In this document: piece after piece, positions 1 to 8,400 of the stretch
How the letters are laid out: every line of letters begins with the position of its first letter
Position numbering within the stretch: position 1 is the first letter of the stretch
Assembly: GCA_016934225.1 (NCBI GenBank)
Contig: JAFGTH010000196.1
Span: 1-10,571 of the forward strand
DNA from: Lentisphaerota bacterium
Lineage (GTDB): Bacteria > Verrucomicrobiota > Kiritimatiellia > UBA8416 > JAFGTH01
DNA: 10,571 nucleotides
Reading direction: 5' to 3'
The notes under the pieces: model-generated
What the model was told of the DNA's origin: nothing
Databases searched by the model: none
The model's input: only the letters and a program-made list of their open reading frames with translations
Position numbers and translations under genes: made by a program

Positions 1-90
1 AAAACAGAAGATTTTCTAACATTACTGAAGCCTTTTAACGTATTAAATATATCACGGTCAGGCGCGATTGCAATTGCAGGCGGCGAATAA
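1..90 (+). CDS. ilvH: Acetolactate synthase small subunit, C-terminal end (partial, runs off left edge)
   Basis: The first 29 codons are open in frame 1 and end at TAA (88-90). The translation contains LLKPFNVLNISRSGAIAIAGG. This resembles the C-terminal end of the acetolactate synthase regulatory subunit (IlvH/IlvN), whose last conserved stretch has the form 'LLrPfGIlEiaRTGriAlaRG'. The subunit carries ACT domains and makes the catalytic IlvB/IlvI subunit sensitive to valine feedback in the first common step of branched-chain amino-acid synthesis. It lies 65 bp upstream of leuA on the same strand, which fits the call because leucine synthesis draws on the same pathway. Only the tail is visible, so the family call rests on a short match plus context. 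The ilvH/ilvN naming cannot be resolved here. Confidence 0.72.
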   Translation, partial: KTEDFLTLLKPFNVLNISRSGAIAIAGGE

Positions 91-155
91 AAAACAATAA
101 ACAAAAGAACACGAATAGAATATACTTTGCAACAAACGGATCTCGGAGCTTAAGC

Positions 156-1727
156 GTGAATACAAGAAAAAATAAAAATAGGATCATTATTTTCGATACA
201 ACACTGCGGGATGGCGAACAATCTCCGGGCGCAAGCCTGAACCATCGCGAGAAACTGGAGATCGCTCAACAACTGGCAAGACTGGGAGTAGACGTAATCG
301 AGGCCGGTTTCCCTATTGCGTCTCCAGGTGATTTTGAAGCGGTACATGCAGTGGCGGAAACGGTTAAAGGCCCCATTATAGCAGGTCTGGCCCGCTGTAC
401 TGAGGCTGATATTGCTCGTTGCGCAGAGGCAGTGGCTCCTGCAAAAAGGCCGCGAATACACACCTTTCTGGCCACTTCTGCAATTCACCGGAAATACAAG
501 CTCAGGAAAGCACGATCAGAAATACTCAAACAAGCCGTTGCGTCCATAAAGTATGCGAAGAAATTCTGCAAGGACGTTCAATTCAGTCCGGAAGACGCGT
601 CGCGAACAGAGCCGGATTTTCTGGCCGAAATCGTAAAAGCCGCTATAGATGCCGGAGCAACAACCATCAACATACCTGATACGGTTGGTTACGCCATTCC
701 GAGTGAATTCGGAACGCTGATTGCAACGCTGTTCGAACGAGTATCAAACATCGGCGATGCAATCATTAATGTGCATTGTCACAATGATCTTGGACTGGCA
801 GTCGCAAACTCGCTGGCCGCAATTCAAAACGGCGCAAGAGGCGTCGAATGCACCATAAACGGTCTTGGAGAAAGAGCGGGAAACGCGGCTTTGGAAGAAA
901 TTGTCATGGCAATAAGAACCAGGCCAGATCTGTTTGGAGGCGTCACAACCAATATCCAAACCAAACAAATCAGCAAAACGAGCAAAATGGTAAGCCGATT
1001 GACAGGCATGCCCGTGCAACGCAACAAGGCGATAGTCGGCGCAAACGCGTTTGCTCATGAAGCTGGTGTGCATCAAGACGGTTTGCTCAAGGAACGTTCA
1101 ACGTATGAAATCATGCGGCCGGAAGATATCGGCATAGACAGCGCAGAGCTTGTCTTGGGCAAGCATTCAGGGCGCCATGCGTTCGCACATCAACTCACCA
1201 AGCTTGGAATATCTCTGAAAACCGATGAGATAGAACATGCTTATCAACGATTTATCAAATTGGCCGACAAGAAAAAACATGTTTATGACGACGATCTGAT
1301 GCTGATCGCCAAAGAAGAAATGTCGGAACCCTCACATGTTTATTTGCTGCACTATCTTCACGTCTCGACAGGCACTAATGCGGTGCCGACAGCCACCGTG
1401 AAAATCAAGAAGAACAAAGAAGTCATACAGGACGCAGCATGCGGAGACGGTCCCGTTGATGCAGCTCTGAAAACAATAGACAGAATAACCGGAATAGAAG
1501 GCAGATTGCTCGACTATTCGTTGCAAGCTGTCACAATCGGGAAAGACGCCATGGGCGAGGTCAGCATGCGTGTCGCGTTCGGCAAAGAAATAGTCAGCGC
1601 CAAGGCTGCCAGCACGGATATTATCGAGGCCAGCGCCAGAGCATATCTGTCCTGCGTAAACAGACTCATGTCTTCAAAAAAATTCACGAATCTTCGCAAG
1701 CCTGTTAAGAAGAAAAAAGTGAAATGA
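156..1727 (+). CDS. leuA: 2-isopropylmalate synthase
   Basis: Condenses acetyl-CoA with 2-oxoisovalerate to 2-isopropylmalate, the committed cytosolic step of leucine synthesis. The 523-residue product has the full bacterial LeuA layout. The HMGL-like TIM barrel begins with FDTTLRDGEQSPG (13-25), which carries the metal-binding Asp. It continues through DVQFSPEDASRTEPDF (140-155), the metal-binding HCHNDLG (207-213) and GLGERAGNA (236-244). A linker follows, then the C-terminal regulatory LeuA dimer domain at about 395-505, so leucine feedback is expected from family knowledge. The start is GTG, chosen because CGGAG (144-148) lies 7 nt upstream and no ATG or GTG is present earlier in frame before the stop at 36-38. 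The protein ends in a basic tail (KPVKKKKVK) that is not part of the domain. The stop codon overlaps the aroE start as ATGA. It is not interrupted and is near the usual 510-520 residue length. Confidence 0.96.
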   Translation: MNTRKNKNRIIIFDTTLRDGEQSPGASLNHREKLEIAQQLARLGVDVIEAGFPIASPGDFEAVHAVAETVKGPIIAGLARCTEADIARCAEAVAPAKRPRIHTFLATSAIHRKYKLRKARSEILKQAVASIKYAKKFCKDVQFSPEDASRTEPDFLAEIVKAAIDAGATTINIPDTVGYAIPSEFGTLIATLFERVSNIGDAIINVHCHNDLGLAVANSLAAIQNGARGVECTINGLGERAGNAALEEIVMAIRTRPDLFGGVTTNIQTKQISKTSKMVSRLTGMPVQRNKAIVGANAFAHEAGVHQDGLLKERSTYEIMRPEDIGIDSAELVLGKHSGRHAFAHQLTKLGISLKTDEIEHAYQRFIKLADKKKHVYDDDLMLIAKEEMSEPSHVYLLHYLHVSTGTNAVPTATVKIKKNKEVIQDAACGDGPVDAALKTIDRITGIEGRLLDYSLQAVTIGKDAMGEVSMRVAFGKEIVSAKAASTDIIEASARAYLSCVNRLMSSKKFTNLRKPVKKKKVK

Positions 1728-2590
1728 AACTAAGCGGGCATACGATACCTTTTGCGGTGTTCGGTCATCCAATAAAACACACGTTGTCGCCGGTAATGCA
1801 CAATGCGTCCATCGCGGCACTCGACATGGACGCAATCTACCTTGCGTTCGATGTGCATCCCGACCGATTAATGGAAACACTTCCCGCGGCGGCCGCTATG
1901 GGATTCGGAGGTATAAATCTTACCGTGCCGCTGAAGGAAGTAGCTTTTCGCGGTATAAATGATCTGGCCGAATCAGCCAAAAGACTCGGCGCCGTGAATA
2001 CCGTCGAATTCCTGGAAAACGGATTGATGAAAGGACATAATACCGACGGCTACGGGTTTGTCACCGCCATTAAAGAGGCATTCCAAAGATCAGTAAAGGG
2101 GCTGTCCGTGTTCATTCTCGGCGCCGGCGGCGCCGGCAGAGCTATTGCGATAACCTGCGCCTGTGAAGGAGCCGGATCCATTATAGTGACAGATACGAAA
2201 ACCGACCGTTCGCAACAAGTGGCGAAAGAAATCAATAAAATGGTTCCGGGTATTTTAATCCAGACATGTCCGCCCGTCGCAAATGATTGGATTCGTTGTG
2301 CAGCCGGTTCGGACATGATCGTCCAAGCCACTCCAACAGGTATGAAACGTGACGACGAATCGCTGCTTCCCTCGACCGCGTTTTACAAAGGACAAATGGT
2401 TTTCGACTTGGTTTACATGTACCCCGAAACAAAATTGATGGCCGTCGCACACAGCGCTGGCGCCAAGACTGTTAACGGATTGGGCATGCTATTGCATCAG
2501 GGCGCCAAGGCCTTTAACATATGGACAGGAAAACAGCCGGCCGTTGAAGTGATGCGCAAGGCGCTCGAAAACGAAGTTTACAAGAAATAA
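1724..2590 (+). CDS. aroE: Shikimate dehydrogenase (NADP+)
   Basis: Reduces 3-dehydroshikimate to shikimate with NADPH in the cytosolic chorismate pathway. The 288-residue protein is full length. The N-terminal substrate domain has VFGHPIKHTLSPVMHNA (12-28), with the SPxxHN shikimate-binding signature, and NLTVPLKE (65-72), where K71 is the expected catalytic lysine. NTDGYGF (106-112) supplies the partner aspartate D108. The nucleotide-binding domain has the glycine-rich loop LGAGGAGRA (132-140) and QATPTGM (201-207). GLGMLLHQGAKAFNIWTG (252-269) closes the active site and carries the conserved Gln. The ATG start overlaps the leuA stop (ATGA), implying translational coupling. The NADP-preference motif (NRT-type) after the second strand is not clear; the corresponding stretch reads TDTKTDRSQ (156-164). 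A catabolic quinate dehydrogenase is less likely in this biosynthetic context. Confidence 0.94.
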   Translation: MKLSGHTIPFAVFGHPIKHTLSPVMHNASIAALDMDAIYLAFDVHPDRLMETLPAAAAMGFGGINLTVPLKEVAFRGINDLAESAKRLGAVNTVEFLENGLMKGHNTDGYGFVTAIKEAFQRSVKGLSVFILGAGGAGRAIAITCACEGAGSIIVTDTKTDRSQQVAKEINKMVPGILIQTCPPVANDWIRCAAGSDMIVQATPTGMKRDDESLLPSTAFYKGQMVFDLVYMYPETKLMAVAHSAGAKTVNGLGMLLHQGAKAFNIWTGKQPAVEVMRKALENEVYKK

Positions 2591-2607
2591 GGGATGAGGA
2601 CACGATT

Positions 2608-3489
2608 TTGGAAGATCTATTATTTGTGCTGATTCCCTGGAAACCGTTTTTCACGATTCTGTCGTTTGCGTGGGGCGCAAGTATCGGCAGCTTTCTGAAC
2701 GTATGCATATACCGAATACCCAGGGAATTATCCACTGTAACGCCACGCTCGTATTGTCCGCATTGCAAGCATCAGATTGCATGGTATTACAATATCCCGC
2801 TGTTCTCATTCCTGTTCCTGCGCACCAAGTGCGCGTACTGCGGTGGTCGCATCTCGTTCAGGTATTTTCTCGTCGAACTCCTGGTGGCCATATTCTTTCT
2901 GCTCGCTTGGCTTAAATTCGACGTCGCCCTCGGACACCGACCGCTTGCTCTGTCGCCAATTGCGGATTGGCGACTCACTCCAATTTATTGGCTGATTATC
3001 TCCGGATTGGTGCTGGGCGCGTTTGTTGATTTCGAGCATCTCATTATTCCAGACAGAGTTACTCTGGGCGGTATAGCCGCAGGACTGGCGCTGAGTACGC
3101 TCGTTCCATCTCTCCAAGGGCAGGAACGCATATTGCAGGGCTTCCTGAGATCCGCAATCGGAGCGGCCGTTGGTTGGGGGCTGCTGTGGGGCGTGGCTGT
3201 GTTCGGCAAATTCCTGTTTCGTAAGGATGCGATGGGATTTGGCGATGTAAAACTTCTGAGCGCAATCGGCGCAATGCTCGGATGGCAAGCCGTTTTGTTC
3301 ACCTTGGTCGTCTCATCCTTTGTCGGCTCCCTAGTCGGAATAGCGCTGGTGGCAAGCGGCAAAAAGGAAATGCAGAGCCGCATCCCGTTCGGTCCGTATC
3401 TGTCGTTTGCCGCAATTTTGTGGATATTCTGGGGACCGAGCATCTGGCTGGCATATCTGAACTGGATGCTACCCGAAATACCGTATTGA
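2608..3489 (+). CDS. pilD: Type IV prepilin peptidase / N-methyltransferase (TFPP family)
   Basis: Inner-membrane aspartyl protease that cleaves the leader of type IV pilin-like proteins and pseudopilins and, in two-domain members, methylates the new N-terminal residue. This 293-residue protein has both parts. The methylase domain shows GSFLNVCIYRIP (27-38) and the four-cysteine zinc motif CPHC...CAYC (C50, C53, C75, C78). The peptidase domain shows FVDFEHLIIPD (139-149, catalytic D141) and GFGDVKLL (210-217, catalytic D213), then the late conserved IPFGPYL (259-265). Several hydrophobic segments are evident, about 12-30, 88-101, 126-141, 150-166, 181-203, 214-248 and 262-285. The start is TTG: an ATG at 2594 is in another frame and soon stops, while ATGAGGA (2594-2600) sits 7 nt before the TTG. 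It follows aroE by 17 nt, so it is probably in the same operon, and implies type IV pili or type II secretion encoded elsewhere. The pilD symbol denotes the family; other names such as outO, xcpA or gspO would serve equally. Confidence 0.93.
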   Translation: MEDLLFVLIPWKPFFTILSFAWGASIGSFLNVCIYRIPRELSTVTPRSYCPHCKHQIAWYYNIPLFSFLFLRTKCAYCGGRISFRYFLVELLVAIFFLLAWLKFDVALGHRPLALSPIADWRLTPIYWLIISGLVLGAFVDFEHLIIPDRVTLGGIAAGLALSTLVPSLQGQERILQGFLRSAIGAAVGWGLLWGVAVFGKFLFRKDAMGFGDVKLLSAIGAMLGWQAVLFTLVVSSFVGSLVGIALVASGKKEMQSRIPFGPYLSFAAILWIFWGPSIWLAYLNWMLPEIPY

Positions 3490-3599
3490 TAACCTTTCGT
3501 ACCGGCTACTTTTACCCTTTGACACGGCCGGGAAAGAAAGCCTCACACGCTTCTTCCGCGGTTTTGACCGTCGGCCACCTTGTACTTTTAATTTTATTA

Positions 3600-4517
3600 T
3601 CATATAAGAAACGCCAACCAGATAGGAACCGTTATTATAGCTGTTACGGTTGTAACCACAGTGGCCTCAGCGGCAAAGTCCGGGTCCCCACCATATCGCC
3701 GTGTCATTATTATTGAGCTGACGGATGTCGGCATAACCGCCACGACAAATCCGATGTTCTTTACATCCTGCGGCAAAGGTAATAACACAAGAATCCCGAC
3801 AGTAACAGCCGGAAGCGCCAACAGACGAATTACGGTAAGATACGAAACCAACGCTTTGTGTTTAATCACAGGGAACGGATACAGCCCCGCGCCTACCAAA
3901 ATGAGTATAAGCGGCACAGCAGCAGCGCCAATAGAACCAAAGATGTTCATTATAACCCCAGGAATATGCGTGCTCCACCCGGCAGCCGATATGATCAACG
4001 CACCAACTATTGCGAACATTGACGGACTTAATATGTTTTTTACCGCATTGCCCATACTGCCGATCTCGAGCAACGCCACACCAATCGTCCAATATCCGAC
4101 TGTCGAGCCCAGATTAAAAAGAAACAGATTCGCCAACGCCTTGGCACCCCACAGATTCTGAATAATAATTATGGGCAGAAAACCATAATTGTTAATCGCG
4201 CAGAAATGATGAAAAGTGCTCAATACTTCAGGCGTATGATTCTTTCCGATACCGAGCCTAAACACTATTCCGGTAACCGCGCCCAAGCCTATACAGCCAA
4301 ACCCGACAATCGGTAATGTCCATAATTCTCCCAATCTCTCCGACTCAAAGCCATCAACAATGGAATGAAACATCAGCGCCGGTATAAGGAAGTCTATGAC
4401 AAACCGGCTCCAACGATTCAATTCGTCTTCTCGAAGATAATCCAGACGACGCGCTATCCATCCGATGACGAACATTCCAAACACTTGCGCTATAGCAAAA
4501 ATAATGATCAAAGCCAT
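3600..4517 (-). CDS. AEC-family permease (auxin efflux carrier-like transporter)
   Basis: A polytopic inner-membrane protein with about ten hydrophobic segments, of the AEC family (malonate/malate permeases and plant PIN-like carriers). From the ATG at 4517 it has 305 residues, close to the family norm. Visible family features are the loop NNYGFLP (109-115) followed by a hydrophobic run, and the C-terminal half containing AVMPTSVSSIIMTRRYGG (260-277) with a final membrane segment. A longer frame begins at 4607, but that N-terminal extension (MVETDLFVPP...) is polar, overlaps the upstream aldolase and lacks membrane character. GGAG (complement of 4528-4531) lies 10 nt before the chosen ATG, and the protein then opens directly with a membrane helix. 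It follows the aldolase gene by 76 bp on the same strand. The pairing suggests uptake or export of a small carboxylate that the aldolase handles; the substrate is not deducible from sequence. Confidence 0.85.
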   Translation of the reverse strand: MALIIIFAIAQVFGMFVIGWIARRLDYLREDELNRWSRFVIDFLIPALMFHSIVDGFESERLGELWTLPIVGFGCIGLGAVTGIVFRLGIGKNHTPEVLSTFHHFCAINNYGFLPIIIIQNLWGAKALANLFLFNLGSTVGYWTIGVALLEIGSMGNAVKNILSPSMFAIVGALIISAAGWSTHIPGVIMNIFGSIGAAAVPLILILVGAGLYPFPVIKHKALVSYLTVIRLLALPAVTVGILVLLPLPQDVKNIGFVVAVMPTSVSSIIMTRRYGGDPDFAAEATVVTTVTAIITVPIWLAFLI

Positions 4518-4593
4518 ACCGTGATTACTCCAACATGTTTTGCGGCCTTTTAATTGGATCGTAACAGATATTTCGCCCGGTGGCACAAATAGA

Positions 4594-5349
4594 TCAGTCT
4601 CGACCAAATTCCCGAACGGCAGCCAATGCCGCCTCCGCCCCCTTTTTCAGGCAAAGCGCATCTGAGCCGACTGATATAAGATTAAACCCCAATTCAGCCG
4701 CTTGTTTCATTGTTGCGAGGGATGATCCGACGTCATACATGGCAAGCTTGCCCTGATCGCGACTCGCCCATGCTACTCGCTCGGCAATTTTCAAGAGCTT
4801 GCCCTTGGCCAGCGAGTCGGATAATTGCTCGTCAATACGAAGCTTCAATTCATCTGGCACCAACATCAGACCATCCACGCCCTTAATAGCCGCTATTGCC
4901 TCACAGTTACTTACAGCCTTTCTGCTTTCCATTTGTAAAATCAAAATCCGTTCTTTGTTTGCCTTTTCAATTAAGTCGCGCGTATGATGGTCTCCGCCAC
5001 CATAAGGCCTGTCGATTGGCGAAGATTTCGCAGCCTTCACAACCTGCTCAGCTTCTTTCGCCGATTCAATTTGAGCAACTATCACACCTCCCGGATCGGC
5101 ATTGAGCGCTAATGAGATCTGCTCAGGCTCATTTGGCAGCCTGCATAACGATGTGACACCCAGTGAATCGCATGCTCTGATCATATCGGACAGGCGATTC
5201 GGCGCAATGGCACCGTGTTGCATGTCTATCCGGACAAAATCCAAATCGGATCCTATTATCGCAATAACAGCCGGATCGTGAAATCGCAAATTCAACCCGA
5301 ATGCCGGCTTGCCGGCAGACAGTTTTTTCTGCATTCGTTCCTGAATCAT
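4594..5349 (-). CDS. HpcH/HpaI-family class II aldolase (2-keto-3-deoxy acid / 4-hydroxy-2-oxo acid aldolase type)
   Basis: A TIM-barrel enzyme of the family that reversibly cleaves 4-hydroxy-2-oxo acids into pyruvate and an aldehyde using a divalent metal. The 251-residue protein shows IDMQHG (41-46), with H45 in the position of the HpaI catalytic histidine. It also shows CRLP with R70 (pyruvate-binding Arg), QMES with E141 (metal ligand) and VDGLMLVPDEL (158-168). In characterised members the last motif reads GPxDL with an Asp metal ligand; here the aligned residue is Glu (E167). The usual PPxGxR segment is also altered (SPIDRPYGG). Hence the family is clear but the precise activity is not. 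The start at 5349 is chosen over 5394 because AAGGAG (complement of 5360-5365) lies 10 nt upstream of it. It heads a two-gene unit with the AEC permease and is divergent from the helicase gene. Confidence 0.85.
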   Translation of the reverse strand: MIQERMQKKLSAGKPAFGLNLRFHDPAVIAIIGSDLDFVRIDMQHGAIAPNRLSDMIRACDSLGVTSLCRLPNEPEQISLALNADPGGVIVAQIESAKEAEQVVKAAKSSPIDRPYGGGDHHTRDLIEKANKERILILQMESRKAVSNCEAIAAIKGVDGLMLVPDELKLRIDEQLSDSLAKGKLLKIAERVAWASRDQGKLAMYDVGSSLATMKQAAELGFNLISVGSDALCLKKGAEAALAAVREFGRD

Positions 5350-5427
5350 TTTCCACACGCTCCTTCTGCAAGAACAGTCCGCAAATATGCCCACATTCCT
5401 CTTTCATGGCAAGCATCTCTTAGGCCT

Positions 5428-5456
5428 TTGCGCAGTAATATCGTCACAATTACAAT
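5428..5456 (+). promoter_or_regulatory. Sigma-70-like promoter for the AddA-type helicase gene
   Basis: A -35-like TTGCGC (5428-5433) is followed by a 17-nt spacer and a -10-like TACAAT (5451-5456). Transcription would start near 5463, giving a leader of about 36 nt before the TTG at 5499. It lies in the 149-bp gap between two divergent genes, where a promoter is required. The match is to the consensus only. Confidence 0.5.
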
Positions 5457-5498
5457 TATTGCAACCGTTTCGTCGCCACTTCACAAACCAAAATCAAT

Positions 5499-8400
5499 TT
5501 GCTACGGTTTGGACTATTGAAAACAACCGGACATAAAGCTATTCTCGCTTCGGCAGGGTCCGGAAAGACCTTCCAGCTAGCTCATCGCTATATCCGCCTG
5601 CTTGCCGAAGACGACTCCATTACGCCCGATAGAATCTGCGCCATGACTTTTACGCGCAAAGCGGCCGGAGAAATTTTCGATTCAATCGCAAAATATCTCG
5701 GCGATGCCGCCGCCAATGAAGAATCCGCAAGAATCACTGCCGACAAACGCATTCATATGCCGCATCTCAAACAGAAACATTTTCTGCAAATTCTCCGACG
5801 TTTCATAGACGGCATGCACCGCGCCAGAATAGGAACCCTCGACAGCTTCATTGTAGGCATCGTTAAAGCATTTCCGCTCGAGTTGGGAATACCAATGAAT
5901 TTCAATGTTGTGGAATCCGGAACCGCCCTCGCAAAAGACTTGCAACAAATGGTACTAAACCAGATGCTCAATCCCGGCGGTCAGAACAAATCACAGTCAG
6001 ACAAATTCCTTCAGGCGTTCAGAAATGCCACGTATGGTCACGAAGAAAAGAACTTTGGGAAAATATTGGACGATTTCGTCAACGAAATGCGAAGATATTA
6101 TCAACTCTGCCCGAACAAACAGAAATGGGGCAACGAAGACATTATCTGGCCGGGAACGGGTCGCCCATGGAAATTCCACAAGAACCATAACCCATCTTTA
6201 GCCACACGCACCGTTGTCGAATGGGCCGATACGTCGAGCCAATATGCCAAGGATGACAGAAATCTGTACACAATTATCAAGCAAATAGCTTTAGTATTGG
6301 CGGAATACGGATCAACAAGTTCTTGGGACGACGCCATGAAAGGACCGGTTTTCGAACGACTCCTTGATCATATTGACGAACTCGGCCGAAGAGATACGGC
6401 TATTCCCTATAACCGCAAAGATTACACGATACCGGCCGAAGTCGGCAAGGCAATGCTTCGCCTCATGCATTCATTTCTTGCGGTCGAGTACGATCGCATT
6501 CTCCGTAGAACACAAGGACTGTATGACCTGTTGGAGACTTACGAAAACACTTACAAAGAAATGTGTAAAAATTTCGGCGTTTTTAGTTTCACTGATCTTC
6601 AATATCTACTCGCTGGAGACGGAACATCGCAACATCAGGTTTTAAGCAGACTACAGAATCAAGAAGGTCGTCTTTACATAGATTATCGTATGGATTGCCG
6701 ATTGGATCATTGGCTTCTCGACGAATTTCAAGACACAAGCGATTTGCAATGGGCGGTTTTTAATAATCTGGTCGCAGAAATAATCCAATCCCAACCATCC
6801 GACAGACGAAGTTTCTTCTATGTCGGCGACATCAAACAGTCCATCTACAGATGGAGAGGCGGCAATCACGAACTGTTCCATGATCTTCTTCAAAAGTATG
6901 GAAACGAGATCGAAATTGAATCCCTTAATTTAACGCAACGTTGCGCCACACCTGTTGTCAACACGCTGAACGCCGTTTTCGGCTCTCTGCCTGAAGACCT
7001 GCCGCCGGGCGTTGTTTCCAAGTGGAACACAGTCTGGCACAATCACGAAACCGCCGCACAGACACGCATCGGCTACACAGCCCTGCTTGAGGCAAATAAC
7101 GCAAACAGCGACGAGGAAACCAATCGCTATTATCTGGTAGCAGATATATTGAACCACTTACAGCCTGTCCGCAGGAACATTGAAGTTGGAATTCTGGTGC
7201 GACAGAATAACGTCGGCCGAATGTTGGTAAATGTGCTCAGACAAAAGTGCCCGGGTATGAATTTCGTACATGAGGGCGAAGCGGCAATTACCGATAATGA
7301 AATAGCGCAAGTCATAACTTCCTTAGTCAAGATCGCGGCTCATCCCGGCAATAATTTCGCCTGGAAATACATCCAAATGAGTCCGATTGCCGATGTCCTG
7401 CACAATATGGGCATTTCGTTCGCAAATTTACCCTTGCTGTTACTTACGGAAATAACAACGGACGGATTTCTTGCGTTTGTAAAAAAATGGCGGCGGCGAT
7501 TAACCGAACAGATTGACATCGGTTTATACGGCGAGGAATGCGCCATACGCCTTGAAACAGCCGCCGCGGAATTCGATCAAACCGGCTCACGAGACTGTAA
7601 CGGTTTCATTAAATTCCTGGCCGACTACACAATCAGAGAACAACCGTCATCAAGTTCAGTGAGAGTAATGACCATTCATCAATCAAAAGGCCTGGAATTC
7701 GATGTGGTAATTCTGCCGGATCTCCAGTCTCGCAGCGGCGGGAATATGATTAAAGCACGATCTCCTGATATCGTATACGCCGGACGGGCTGCAAATCCGA
7801 CATGGATACTGCGCATGCCCAAAACCGTGCTCGCGAAACATGATCCCGTGCTTGATGCGGAATTAATCAGAATTAATGAGGAGCATTGCTTCGATTCGTT
7901 ATGCCTGCTATACGTCGCCATGACGCGCGCAAAATACGGTCTATACATGGTGATCTCCCCGGATGCCAAGTCGTCTAAAACCATTTATATGTCTTCTTTA
8001 CTGAAAAATCAGCTTTGCGGCGATTCGAAAGCTGAACCAATAGACTCAATCTTAATCGCCGACAAAGAACACACACTCCTGTACGAATCCGACAAAAACA
8101 TGAGGGATTGGCACAAGCATAAGCGGAAACAGGAAGCATCCGAATCGTCACCCGAGCCGAAGCTACCGGCTGATTACGGCGCGCGTCATGAAAGAAGCCC
8201 TGTTATACGTTACCGCAAACCATCGGAAGAAACAGAACATCTGAAATCGGCATCCATGTTGTTTCAAATAAGAAGCAGACAAATAACAGACTTCGGCTTG
8301 GCCATACATGAACTGTTTGAAGCTGTTGAATGGTCCGATAACGTTGATACCGAAGGTATCGTTAAAAATTGGCTGGTCTCTGCACCATCTTATGATCCCG

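Noticed and set aside
2806..3288. A 160-codon open frame on the minus strand
   Set aside because: It lies wholly inside the prepilin peptidase gene, antisense to it, and its translation is Gln/Arg/Glu-rich with no recognisable domain. The sense frame carries all the TFPP motifs.
3490..3599. Gap between convergent genes searched for a bidirectional terminator
   Set aside because: Only 4-5 bp stems (such as CGGT/ACCG) are present, with no T run next to them.
3282..3716. A 144-codon plus-strand frame across the prepilin peptidase 3' end and the gap to the permease
   Set aside because: It overlaps two well supported genes, lacks a ribosome-binding site, and its translation has no family resemblance.
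4518..4607. A 30-residue N-terminal extension of the AEC permease
   Set aside because: The extension is polar and overlaps the aldolase 3' end. A ribosome-binding site and a membrane helix both point to the ATG at 4517.
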